Shown here piece after piece: positions 11,070 through 20,511 of a DNA stretch of 64,000 nucleotides (position 1 is the stretch's first letter; each line of letters begins with the position of its first letter). This DNA comes from Clitopilus passeckerianus. Taxonomy: Eukaryota; Basidiomycota; Agaricomycetes; Agaricales; Entolomataceae. The notes under the pieces were generated by a model that saw only the letters and a list, made by a program, of their open reading frames with translations, ran no database searches and was not told where the DNA came from. Where the stretch lies: assembly GCA_944990035.1 (NCBI GenBank), contig CALYLX010000145.1:1116001-1180000 (forward strand), written 5' to 3'. The position numbers were made by a program, and so were the translations under genes.

Positions 11070-11381
11070 ATGGCAAACCCTCCAACGCCATACCTCTCCG
11101 CATTCGAAAGCCCACCAGAGTCCGACTCACCAACGCTGGTGAACCTTCCCTCGACAATATCGTCCCAGAAGGCGCCGCGCACTGGATACCTTGCCAACAG
11201 ACCACCACCACCCAGATGGTTCAGATGCTACATTTGTGGAGGCAGACACCGACAGTGTCATTGCTTTCGTTTTGTGTGTCGTCTGTGCCATCGTCGTGGC
11301 CCAGGCCATTACCCGGTTAGCTGCCCACAACGCTACCACAAGGGCATAGACCGTCACTTCTGGGGTAAAGGAAGGAATTGA
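11070..11381 (+). CDS. Accessory ORF with two zinc-knuckle-like motifs, 103 aa
   Basis: The proline/serine-rich N-terminal half is followed by two closely spaced Cys/His clusters, CX2CX3HX2C (CYICGGRHRQC) and CX2CX6HX4C (CRLCHRRGPGHYPVSC), and a basic C-terminus. This resembles a second nucleocapsid-type nucleic-acid-binding module, separate from the gag knuckle. It follows the 165-aa ORF by 55 nt in another frame, so the two may have been one ORF. Ends 33 bp before the 3' LTR. Confidence 0.6.
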   Translation: MANPPTPYLSAFESPPESDSPTLVNLPSTISSQKAPRTGYLANRPPPPRWFRCYICGGRHRQCHCFRFVCRLCHRRGPGHYPVSCPQRYHKGIDRHFWGKGRN

Positions 11382-11414
11382 AGTCGGGAGACTTCAACGA
11401 TAGCGAGAGGGTAA

Positions 11415-11899
11415 TGTTATGATTTTGCTTACATGTTTCTCCTTACATACCCCGGCCCGCTTACCTATGCACGATTACTCACATATGCTGCGCATCACTG
11501 CGCATTTTTCATCTTTTTCCATGCTTACTCCGCATCTCTCACGATCGTGAGAGACTTATACCTTATCTGACTCTTTCTGACTCGCATTGAGTCATACTGA
11601 CTCATGTACTTACTCATCATGCTGCGCATGACTCATTACTTGCTCAGCATGCTGCGCATGTGCTATATTTAGAACTACTAGATAGGTATATAAACCTGTA
11701 CCATTTGGTCAAGGCTCCTCAGCTTGACCTAGGCAATCTACCTAACTGCTTAGTTCTCTACTTCGCCTTTAAGTCCCTTGCTTCGTCAATCTCACCAGGT
11801 TGTCAGTACAGCCGCAGCTGCTGACAAATCTCTGTCTTTGTTTATCAAAGACATCGAGCGTAAACAGTATTACCTAAGTTGTTAGGCTCTGCCTTAACA
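11415..11899 (+). repeat. 3' LTR
   Basis: 485 bp, identical to the 5' LTR in my base-by-base reading. It is preceded by a purine-rich tract and followed by the TGAAC duplication. Confidence 0.97.
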
Positions 11900-11904
11900 T
11901 GAAC

Positions 11905-12578
11905 TACCTGATGAGAAGGTCTACTATGCACTGACCTTTATCGGTGGCACGGATATTGAAAGGGATAGTGAACATAGTTTTCGCTACCTCATCGATGGCA
12001 CGCGACTTTCCCATGCCAGAACTTTGGATTATCGCGAAGAAACGGGTATAAGAGTCGCCCCCACTTGCGTTGGCTGCGCGAATTGCCTCCTTCAACCTGT
12101 CATGAGCTGTCCCCTGATAAGGCACAGTCCAAGCAGCCTCGGTAGCTGCATTGCAATTAGGGAAGGAGAGACGTAATCAGCGCATCGAGTAGCGTACCCT
12201 TGCCTTCACGGCGGTTTGTACCATTAGTAGCGGTCATAGGCACTAAATCGTACGACATTCACCTTCCAGGTAGAGGTTCTCTTCAGCTGGGATGGTCGGT
12301 TCATTGGGTGATCCTTCTTCTACAGTAGCTAGTGCACGCCCCACTAGACATGAATCAGTATGGACGTCCTGTATAAATAATAATCGATTGCAACTGATCC
12401 ACACACTCTTTTCGACGAATGATTTGGGGTTTAAATCTTGCAAGAACCAGTCCCATATTGTGCGAGTGTCATAAGTTTCAAGCATAAGAGATATCTTCTT
12501 CTGATACCATGCCTTGTCTCTCTTCCAGTTATCTGCTTTGCCCCATACCTCCCAAACGCTTGGAGCAAGATCAGCCAT
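11905..12578 (-). pseudogene. P-loop NTPase family gene, N-terminal half
   Basis: Start chosen at ATG 12578 (MADLAPSVWEVW), in a frame open from 12608. Exon 1 (to about 12257) is aromatic-rich with DWFLQDLNP. The next exon holds MTATNGTNRREGKGTLLDAL and continues into TEAAWTVPYQGTAHDRLKEAI and a Walker A motif, QSSGMGKSR (about 12004-12030). A one-base shift near 12150 (CCC run) separates the two. The coding part ends at a GTCAGT donor (11935); the intron then continues into the retroelement insertion and resumes at 4654. The nucleotide-binding motif is seen directly. Cellular role unknown. Confidence 0.75.
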
Positions 12579-13093
12579 GTTCGAGTTGTCGTTGTGGCAA
12601 GGGAACAAGACCGATCAATTTCAACGGGATTGCCTGGACGAGGTTGTTTACAAGTATTTAGAGTGATCTCGGTTTGGGATGTACTCCGACCTTGAGCGCT
12701 TGAAATTTAAAGCTCGACAGGTTGTATTCTTGCTACCTAATGTTGACCCAATGACATTCTTGACGAGGTTCACCTCCGAGTCAGCGTAAACAGCGTCCAG
12801 GAGACAAAAGCTGATCAGGGCTGTCAACATGTTGAAAGATTTACAGCGCACATCCGTATGGTGGGTCTGGCGGATTGCAGTGTGTAGCGTCCTGAGGGAA
12901 CGTCAAAACGTGCGTGGGGGAAATGATTGGCCTTATCCAAGATCGCCCGGTCAAGACAATCCGACTGGTATCATGCTCAAGCTTGAGTGAGGTTCTTTGT
13001 TTCGCCTGCTTCGTCAACTAACTTCTGCCTTGCATTACAGGTGTGCACCACTGTCTACATTGACCGATTTTATGACAGACGTGCCAGACAGTC
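12579..13093. other. Intergenic, divergent
   Basis: Lies between the divergent P-loop and nuclease-like genes and would carry both promoters. I see no convincing ORF or RNA gene. Confidence 0.4.
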
Positions 13094-13811
13094 ATGGCGG
13101 ACTTACCTCGTTCTGCAAAATCTGGTAGTGATTGGACTCGCAATGACCTCGCTGCATACAACATCACCGTTCATTGCCAGGCTGCCCAAGATTTCTTTGG
13201 ATACGAACCGAAAGAAATCTCCCAAATCATCGATCAAGGTTTTGTGACTGCCACGGTCCCGCCCACTGACAACTTCTCGGACAGCACCTATCGACTTCTC
13301 CAATACATCCACCTCGCCACATGTGCCAACCCCGGCCAGGAATCAGCCGTTCAAGACGTCGCACGAGAAGTTCTGCGCTTGGTCAATATTGAAGAACGAG
13401 AAATTCTCTTGCGATCTCGTTATTCCCTCCCGTTCATGATCAGCGGCGACATTGAACGCGAGGCGCAAACTGACTTGTGTTTAACTCACGGCAGCTCGAC
13501 AATACTCCTTATTATTTGGGTGGATACGATATGGAGTCGAAGTGATAGGGAAGCACAGGTTATCGCTTATCACTATGTTTGGTACTCGCCTGACCTTCTA
13601 TAAGGTTCCTGTCACTCAGGCTCTCAGCGATGCCGTTTCCAGGGCTCAGTACCCTTCCCAGCAGACTACAGTGCTCAAATGTGTGGTGGTCCCCAGATCT
13701 CATCAGCGGAGCGAAGGGATGGAATCACCAGAGTTCAGGAAAGATATTCTGAAGCACTATGAGGCTTTCAGAACGATGGCGAAGGGATGTTGGGAAAAAT
13801 TTGTTGCTTGA
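13094..13811 (+). pseudogene. Degraded PD-(D/E)XK-like Agaricomycete family gene
   Basis: Starts MADLPRSAKSGSDWTRNDLAAYNI and is in frame to about 13560. It then shifts, after an apparent internal deletion, to a frame ending ITMFGTR...FYKVPVTQAL...CWEKFVA at 13811. From memory of this lineage-specific family, a conserved Asp (in TDLCL) followed about 12 residues later by a (V/Q)EDK-type motif gives it a PD-(D/E)XK look. Here the second motif reads IIWVDT, so the putative catalytic Glu and Lys are missing. The region linking the two frames is also about 25 residues short. It is divergent from the P-loop gene. The nuclease assignment is weak; the gene being broken is fairly clear. Confidence 0.5.
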
Positions 13812-14733
13812 CCTGTGTGTTTCGTAGCTCGACAGTAGCAAGTGGCGCAAATATAGTGAATCTGGATTTCATGATATATTTATTTCTCACCGCTGACTCT
13901 GCATGATGTTGAACACTGGGAATAAAAAAACCTATGATTATCAAATTCTACCTGTGAAACGCTGGGTTCCGAGCTCCACTCTTCGAGATATCACGTTGTT
14001 CTCCAGACTTGCCTACGGATACGCATGTCCTGAATACTTCTAGCATTTCGCAGCCCGCTGGCATCATTCGTTTGGAGTCTAAAATACGGAAGTGTCTAGC
14101 ATTTGTTTCCCTGCTGATAGTCATCCAATCTTGGGGCCCTTGCTAATGCTATAAATGGTCGACTGAGGCAAAAGTGCTGCATGAATTTCTGAAAGCCCAA
14201 ACCTTATGAGGGTCAGAACCATGAGCGATGTCAACTCTACGTCACTACGTGCCCATGGGGTCGTACAAACCATTGAAACCCTCATTATAGCTAATAGCAC
14301 CTGCCGAGCTAAGCCTTTAATAGCGATAAACCAGTGGATAAAACATACAAGAGAACTTCTAGGATATGATTTTCGACAGTTTCACACACCATGTACTCCA
14401 CCGTGTTAGCCGTTGTCCGATGTGTTCCCGGAGTTCCCGGAGTAACCTTGGATTCTCATTTACAAGGGTTCACTCATTTTCTCTCGATAGGTCGTTTGAC
14501 GGCCTGAAATGTACTCAGATTACCACCCGTGAGAGAATTAGATGATGCTGCATTTACATCCAAGGATATCGCTGCGTGAAATTTCGAACGAGGGGCGCCT
14601 GTCTATTGGAGCGCCCCCAACAATTCTCGCTGTTGATGTATGAGTGATCGATAGAATGTAGTCTAACCTAAGTTGAATAGGGCTTCTATCGTGGAAATTA
14701 TTCAATAAGCCAAAAAGTCCGAATGTGTGTGAG
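13812..14733. other. Intergenic, nothing recognised
   Basis: No ORF above 70 codons and no tRNA or repeat seen. It probably holds the 3' end of the upstream gene and the promoter of the secreted protein. Confidence 0.5.
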
Positions 14734-14739
14734 TATAAA
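14734..14739 (+). promoter_or_regulatory. TATA box of the small secreted protein gene
   Basis: TATAAA, 88 bp upstream of the ATG at 14822 and followed by a pyrimidine-rich stretch. Fits a core promoter with a leader of about 55 nt. Confidence 0.5.
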
Positions 14740-14821
14740 TTCTCTCTGCGATTGTAGCATCTTTTTGTATCGAAATATCACTTCTCGATAACGTCGATAG
14801 CTCAAAGTCTCTCATCACACA

Positions 14822-15226
14822 ATGTTCAAACCTTTCTTCGCTCTTATTTCCCTCACTCTTGGAGCCACAATTGTATCAGGCACTGTATACGGAGAATTAA
14901 CACTCAGAGGAGACGCCGACGTTGCAGCTAATGGGGGGTATGTGCTTTCCACGTGTTTTACATTTGTGCACGTCTCTTATGGGTGTTTGCTTTTCAGAGA
15001 CGGCGAACCTTGGCAGAATAAATGCTGGAGAGGATATTGCGGGCGGGAATGTGTGAATGATGCATCTGACTGGTGCTGGGTTGCTGGGGAGCCTGTTCAA
15101 GGCCGCGGTGATTGGGTTTGGAGGTCTTGCAAAACTGCAAGCGACTGCTCCGGGTTGGGTGGGCTTGAGAATTCGAGCTGTAAACATGTTGTTGGTGGGA
15201 CGTATCTTCTTGGTTGTGATAAATAA
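14822..15226 (+). CDS. Small secreted cysteine-rich protein (SSP)
   Basis: Begins with a clear secretory signal (residues 1-20, MFKPFFALISLTLGATIVSG). A 60-nt GT..AG intron (14938-14997) is in phase and without stops. Splicing gives 114 aa; retention gives 134 aa with 20 extra hydrophobic/aromatic residues. The mature part is rich in Cys, Trp and Gly (KCWRGYCGREC, DWCWV, SCKTASDCSG, SSCKH, GCDK), about nine cysteines, so probably disulfide-stabilised and extracellular. No enzyme motif. Fungal proteins of this type include effectors and cell-surface proteins; I do not recognise a family. Confidence 0.75.
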   Translation: MFKPFFALISLTLGATIVSGTVYGELTLRGDADVAANGGYVLSTCFTFVHVSYGCLLFRDGEPWQNKCWRGYCGRECVNDASDWCWVAGEPVQGRGDWVWRSCKTASDCSGLGGLENSSCKHVVGGTYLLGCDK

Positions 15227-15837
15227 ATGCTTCTGTCCTTCGGAACCCCAAATTGTCATGTTTAAAGGCAATTAATCCATGCACAAGTTTCGTTTCCTGT
15301 TTTTTCTGCAGTTGCCTCTCTGATAGTTACCATTTCTAAATATCAAATACACGCCGAAAGATGAACATAAACACCTAGGCAAGCCGCGAGGTGACTTATG
15401 TGGGATCGGATGTCACTTGAAGTATTCAGCCAACTAGCGAGAAGCCAGATTTTGACGTTGGGTTGCCACTTGCCGTCGAGTTTTGATACACAGGAGCGAA
15501 GTGGCCTGAGTCTAGAGAGTTTGTGCCAACTCAGAGCAATTTCTGAATATCGCCAAGTAGAGCCAACACAGCTCCGATTTCCGGCTCGAGCAACGTCATT
15601 CAGGAGAGACGAGCTTAATGGGAAGCCAGATCGATGTTATAGAAGAGAAGATTTGGCTGAGCATGAGTTGATGTTTAACCGACCTGGTAATCGTGACATG
15701 TGGTGTCCATCAACACCATGACCTCATCTATATTTTCGGGGAGTCCGTGTAGCTGTTTTGTAATACAAAGCCTGCGGCTACGCCGTCACCTCAATTCACG
15801 TCTTATAACATATTGGTAGATATGGGTGGTCCTAACC
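15227..15837. other. Intergenic between the SSP gene and the dioxygenase relic
   Basis: Only a short unconvincing ORF (15398-15721, +). Nothing recognised. Confidence 0.4.
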
Positions 15838-16115
15838 TCAGGCCTTCGGCGCCCTTGTTTCTAGTGCTTCTTCTTTGCTGCCAAGCACAAAATCATACTT
15901 CAAGTAATAGTGTGGCTTCCTGTCCCTGAATCCCCGCTGCTCGGTGATATGAACATCTTCTACAAGTTCTGGTTTCTGGTAAAAAATCAGCAGCAGGCTC
16001 CGCAGTCTAGATATTGGCACTCATACCGCGACCAAAGACTTCCTAACTCCAAATATAACATCGCTTCCTATATACGGGTCCCTATACCATTTTCTCGAAG
16101 ATGAACTTCGTCCTA
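15838..16115 (-). pseudogene. Intradiol dioxygenase relic with internal deletion
   Basis: Minus strand from about 16115: DPRTKFIFEKMV, matching NPRLKFIFENMV in exon 2 of the intact gene at 16620-18101. It then jumps directly to DPYIGSDVIFGVRKSL, near the C-terminus. After a short intron comes KPELVEDVHITEQRGF...LKYDFVLGSKEEALETRAPKA and a stop at 15838. Everything between, including both Tyr and both His iron ligands, is missing, so it cannot be an active enzyme. Same order and strand as the intact gene, hence a tandem duplicate that lost its middle. Confidence 0.85.
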
Positions 16116-16619
16116 GGATCTGGACCTATTGAACGCCGGCAGGGATACATTTATCAGCTTGTTGCATGAAAACACATGAGGAACTCCACTCACAGGTTGA
16201 GTTCACGGCAATAACAGCATCTGTAATGGACTCTCAAATGAGGTCAGTGTAGTCGGGCGCCTCGGAGAGGCTACAATCGTGCTTGGTTGGGCGAGGTTCA
16301 GACATGTGAGGTTCTTCAGTAGACAGCTGGGCGTTTCTTGGGTCGAATGTGAAGTTTTTAGCACCACCAGAGACTCCTTGACCTCATTAAAAGGACAGAA
16401 GCCGGTCATCTAAGATGATGTTTCTTGGTAAAGTCGCACCCGGGAGTTACCGCCACGATCAAAGGACACGTCTACTGAAACTCGAGACCCGTTCATTCAG
16501 CAACAGCGATGGAGGAAAGGGTGACAAATCTCTGGTAGGTATTGCGTGCTTCGTTGTAGACCGGTTACAAAGAATAGACGTGGCATAAGATGAGACGGTG
16601 ACAGACGTCCGAGGTGTCC
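16116..16619. other. Spacer between dioxygenase copies
   Basis: Short ORFs only (for example 16203-16409, -), no recognisable exon. Probably the decayed 5' part of the relic and the 3' flank of the intact gene. Confidence 0.4.
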
Positions 16620-18101
16620 TCATACTGGTGCGTTCGGCATGTTCTTCTTCCTCACCACCCTAGCCTCCTCCTCAGTCGCAAGAATAAAGTCATACTTCAA
16701 GTACTGATGTGGCTTTTCATCCTTAAAGCCTCGCCGCTTCGTGATATTGACGTCCCCGATCAATTCAGGTTTCTGTATCGCAAGGGATCAGAGATTAGGC
16801 ATGTTCATGTTGAGAAGATCAAAGAAATGTACTCACAACCACCAACGTCTTACGGACGCCAAAAACGACGTCACAGCCAACGAATGGATCGCCATCAAAG
16901 TAGAGCGCCGTGATGAGTTTCTCGAATCCAGGAGCCTATGGGAAGGTGAGTTATGGCATACCAGTCAAACTTGAAGGGGTATATGCACCTCAATCATCAT
17001 ATGCAGATGTGCAGGTCGGTAGTTGTGTCTGTTAAGCTTCTCGACTAAATGGCCGACAGGACCGTCATCGGGAATGGGGTATGAGACGGGCCTGGATATG
17101 GTATGGAATTAGCTCAGATACGGAGGTAGAGGAAAGAGAGCTACACTCACACCACCGCACGGAAAGAGTACGACCCATCATCTGCAGTTTTCAGCCTTCC
17201 TCTGCAATCCGGGGTCTCACGAACATCATACTAATAGGCTATTTAGAAGCTGCACACCAACGGAAGGAAGATATTCTCATTTACCTGATTATCATACTTC
17301 CCCTCACCATCCGTCTCCCAGGTATCGATGATAGCACCCCCGATCGGGTTCCCTTTCGTGTCCAATACGCGTCCTTCAACGAACATGTAGTCACCCTTGC
17401 CCTCCGAGGCAATGGATTCACCATTTTCATCTGAGGATAAGACACGGTTAAGATCCGTTGCGAGCAATCATATGGTCCGGGAGGAAGGGGATGAAGTGGG
17501 AAACATACAAGGCTGGGCGTCGGCGGTGAAGAAGGGTCCCAGGACGGTCGCTTCAGTCACACCGGGAGGCTTTGCGTTGTTCATCATATCGACTAGGGAG
17601 GAGACGCCGAGGACATCGGACAGGAGGATGAACTCTGTGAAGGTTGCGTTAGAGAAGCTGGAGAGCAGTGGAAAGATAGGACGGACCTTGGCGAAGATCC
17701 GTGCATTTCTGGCCGGTCTTGGTTAGGAAATCTATCGTTGTTCTGCAGGGATCATTCAACATGAAGGCGACTGGTGTTGGACGAAGGAGGGCTTACAACC
17801 ATTCTTCAGTCGTGATCGAGGTTTCTCGGACGAAGGCATGTAGGTGATTGACCTGGTAGAGGTATGATCAGCATCTGAAGTGCGGCAAGTAGAACGGAGA
17901 CGAACCATGTTCTCGAAGATGAACTTCAATCTTGGGTTCTCGCCTGGCCATGGGTTATGTTAAGCTGGCTTTTGGACCTGGCACAACGCGCTCACAATTC
18001 TGGTTTGCTGCATGCACGGCATCCACTATTGATTCTGGTGTGAGATCGGTGTGACGGGCGACTTTGGAGAGGTCGATTTCTGACGCTTTGGGGAGAGACA
18101 T
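16620..18101 (-). CDS. Intradiol ring-cleavage dioxygenase (catechol/hydroxyquinol 1,2-dioxygenase)
   Basis: Fe(III) enzyme that opens catechol-type rings between the two hydroxyls, used by fungi on lignin-derived aromatics such as hydroxyquinol. Start at ATG 18101 (MSLPKASEIDLSKVARHTDL). Exons continue through NCENPRLKFIFENM, HLHAFVRETSITTEEW (N-terminal helical domain), TEATVLGPFFTADAQP, GRVLDTKGNPIGGAIIDTWETDGEGKYD, SYPIPDDGPVGHLVEKL, NYRPAHLHMMIE and VRKTLVV, ending PNAPV at 16620. Expected iron ligands are present: Tyr in GKYDNQ, Tyr in SYPIP, and the two His in RPAHLHM. About seven short introns, all with usable GT..AG. No signal peptide, so cytosolic. Looks intact. Substrate choice between catechol and hydroxyquinol is not settled by sequence; the N-terminal domain and length favour hydroxyquinol. 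Confidence 0.88.
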
Positions 18102-18469
18102 GGTAGTAGCTCGACGTTCTGGACGGCGACTTCGACGAAAGATGAGGTAAAGAACCAAGGAGTCCTCGAGAATACAGGCTTAGAAGCGCCACATCTTAGC
18201 TCCTTTCATGCCAGGCTTAATATAGTATCAATGGAGGCGTGGAACACTGTGAGATTGTGAGGGAAAGTTGGGCATGTTTACAGTCATTTTTGCTGACCTT
18301 TGTTGGTCAAAAAGGGTCGTGACTATGATCATTGGACTCGTTTTTGGTAGTCACTAGTCAATCCTTGGTCAGCGCACGGATCATGTATTGGGGATGTTGG
18401 CGGTCGAAACTGAAGAAGGAAACAAGCTACCCGTGCTAGCAGATAGGCGAAATTGAATTTGGCAAACAC

Positions 18470-18680
18470 TGATGACGCGAAACTATGCAGGAAGGCTTGC
18501 ATGTAAAGATATGAAGTGAATTTACACAAGAAGCCAAAAAGGATGATTTCCCTAATGACTGTGCCGTCTCTGGCCTTGGCGATGGTGGCCGTCACGGTAT
18601 TCGTGCCGATGCCCATGATGCCTCTTGATCCTTCTCAAGAACTTCGCCCTCCCTCTGAATGTTCTTCAGATTTATTTATT
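18470..18680 (-). pseudogene. DUF7330 relic (third copy), His-rich tail region
   Basis: On the minus strand EGEVLEKDQE, matching EGEVIEKDP near the end of the intact DUF7330 gene, runs straight into a His/Arg-rich tail (HGHRHEYRDGHHR). The intervening segment is deleted. The 3' flank, including a GCAGGAAGGCTTGCATGTA word, also matches 20393-20520, so this is a piece of a segmental duplication. No start or core domain remains. Confidence 0.7.
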
Positions 18681-19077
18681 GGTTTATTTGGGATGCCCGC
18701 TTGTGGAGTAACGTCAGGTATGGCCGCAGTACAAGGTGGAAAGTGGACTTAGTGCTTATAGTGAGATATTCCGAGAACGATTTGGTGCTCAGGCATCTGG
18801 AATCTAGAACGAAATGGCCTATGGGTTAGGGTGATATTCTAGATTATATTCAAACTCCCTTGGCTAACGTTTAGAACAAGTTTAGAATGTAGGTTATGGT
18901 TTCTGAATCCTGCGGGAACGCATCTAATTCGAGAGAGGGAAGAAATTAGCCATCATAAGCAAGATTCATCTACCTCAGCGAAGATGAAAAGAATTTTGTC
19001 TCCTCAGTTGCCCGGGTTGGGGTGGTTTTCTACTACACGGTGAGCTCACTCAAAACCTCAAAGGCGGATCGAGCAAC

Positions 19078-20175
19078 TTACATTCCAATGAGCTTGGAGA
19101 AAAAGCTCTTCAGTTTATCTTTCTCTGGAATCTCATCTTCATATTGAATCCTGGTATGCCCAGCCTTCACCTCCACAAAAATCTCATCGCCATCCCATGT
19201 GGTATCCTTTGCGAGGGAAGGATAATTCCCAATGAAGCACTTGCGCGTCTTGCTCACTTCACTAAAACATGCAGCTGGTCGATAATGGAACCCAGAAATT
19301 TGACACCACCTTCGTCATTGGTAAGGGTAAGAAAACCCTGGAAAGACCGTGGAATGCCGAGGTTGACTATGCTATTCAAAGCTTCCACATGAAGGAAGAA
19401 CGGCAGGCGAGGCCCGTGATCGCGCTGCAGAAAAGTTGAGTGAATCACTAGGACATGCTCATCTAGTGCCACGATATTTACCACTACTAATCTCACAGAT
19501 CCTTGGGACGCTTTGATATCAAGCGGAGTTCGTTTACGACCCAGAACGTCCTTGTCGCTCCCCGTCGATGCAAAATAAAGGTCGACTTCAATACTTCCTT
19601 TGCCAGCGCGGGCATTGAAGCTCCTTCTGGTTGCCTCAGTTTCGTTTTTGACCAGAGGGGGTAACATGTTTCTTGGGATAACGAGGGTAGGGTCTATCAA
19701 CCAGGTTCCCTTGATAGAGCCAGAGTGTCTAGCCATCGTAACGAAGTTGTGTGGCCGCCTAGCTGGCTGAGGCGGACCTGCGTCGCTTGCATCGACAACC
19801 AAGAAGTTGCTCCTAGGTTCCTCGGCTTCGTTCTCGGTAAGAGGTGGTAGCATGGTTCTCGGGACAACGAGGGCAGGATCCATCAACAGCGACCCCCTGA
19901 TGGAACCAGTGTCTCTGGCCATCGTAACAGAGCTATATGATCGTCTGACTGACTGAGAACGGCTTGCAAGAGGACTGGCAGGTGGTTCCTCAAGAAACGA
20001 GGTATAGGTCGGTGGGTGGTCGTCCTATTATCGAGAAATTTACTGAGCGCCTATTCAATACACGCTCAAATGTAGAGAAACCTACCGAGAGTGTCCGAGT
20101 ATCGGCAACCTCCCTAGCTTCTGCTTCTCGTCGATTTGCACCTGAATCCTCTTGACCTTGGGGTTGGCTATTCAT
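19078..20175 (-). pseudogene. DUF7330 protein, duplicated N-terminal module and frameshift
   Basis: Start at ATG 20175 (MNSQPQGQEDSGANRREAEA); intron 1 follows TLS at a GTAGGT donor. Exon 2 begins DDHPPTYTSF. The segment VTMARDTGSIRGSLLMDPAL..PRTMLPPL is repeated as VTMARHSGSIKGTWLIDPTL..PRNMLPPL, a duplication of about 65 residues absent from the neighbouring copy. The rest follows the family: beta-rich repeats with GSI/GSV words. At about 19258 one base is missing in a T-run, giving a stop. The +1 frame restores SEVSKTRKCFIGNY...FFSKLIG to 19078. DUF7330 proteins have no known function. If the shift is a consensus error, this is a functional gene. Confidence 0.8.
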
Positions 20176-20511
20176 TTTTGCACTCGGGACGAGTGATGGT
20201 TATTGAACGAAGTAAAGCTGCAAGGCACATCATAGAATACCCAGGAAGAAGCCCACGTGTTGTACTAGCGCCTAGCGTCAGAAACTGCCACATTTTCGAG
20301 GGGAGGCCAGCTAGGTGGTAATCCCGAGAACTACTACCGTGGAGGTAGGAACGAAGGATCAACCTGAGCGAATAGCCGACGTACTTCAAATGATGACGCG
20401 GAACCACAATGTTTTGGTATACAGGAAGGCTTGCATGTATAGAGTTACAAGGAATCAGAAATATGAAGTGAATTTACACGAGAATGAAGATGTAGCCAAG
20501 ACCTAATTTCC

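Larger units (their letters stand above)
4655..11899 (+). mobile_element. Complete Ty3/gypsy chromovirus (Tf1/sushi-like, self-priming)
   Basis: A 7,245-bp element with 485-bp LTRs (4655-5139 and 11415-11899) that I read as identical, and a perfect TGAAC target duplication (4650-4654 and 11900-11904). Internal order: gag with a CCHC knuckle, protease, reverse transcriptase/RNase H, integrase, chromodomain, then two extra small ORFs. Integrase after RT places it in Metaviridae; the chromodomain makes it a chromovirus. A purine-rich tract (about 11404-11414) abuts the 3' LTR. The pol frame is broken by single-base shifts. The element lies in an intron of the minus-strand P-loop gene, in opposite orientation to it. 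Confidence 0.97.

Noticed and set aside
10517..11381. An env-like gene making the element a retrovirus-like errantivirus
   Set aside because: Neither ORF has a signal peptide, a transmembrane segment or a cleavage site; the Cys/His clusters suggest nucleic-acid binding.
18516..18752. Plus-strand ORF encoding a small membrane protein
   Set aside because: It is antisense to the His-rich DUF7330 tail relic, whose minus-strand frame matches the intact gene.
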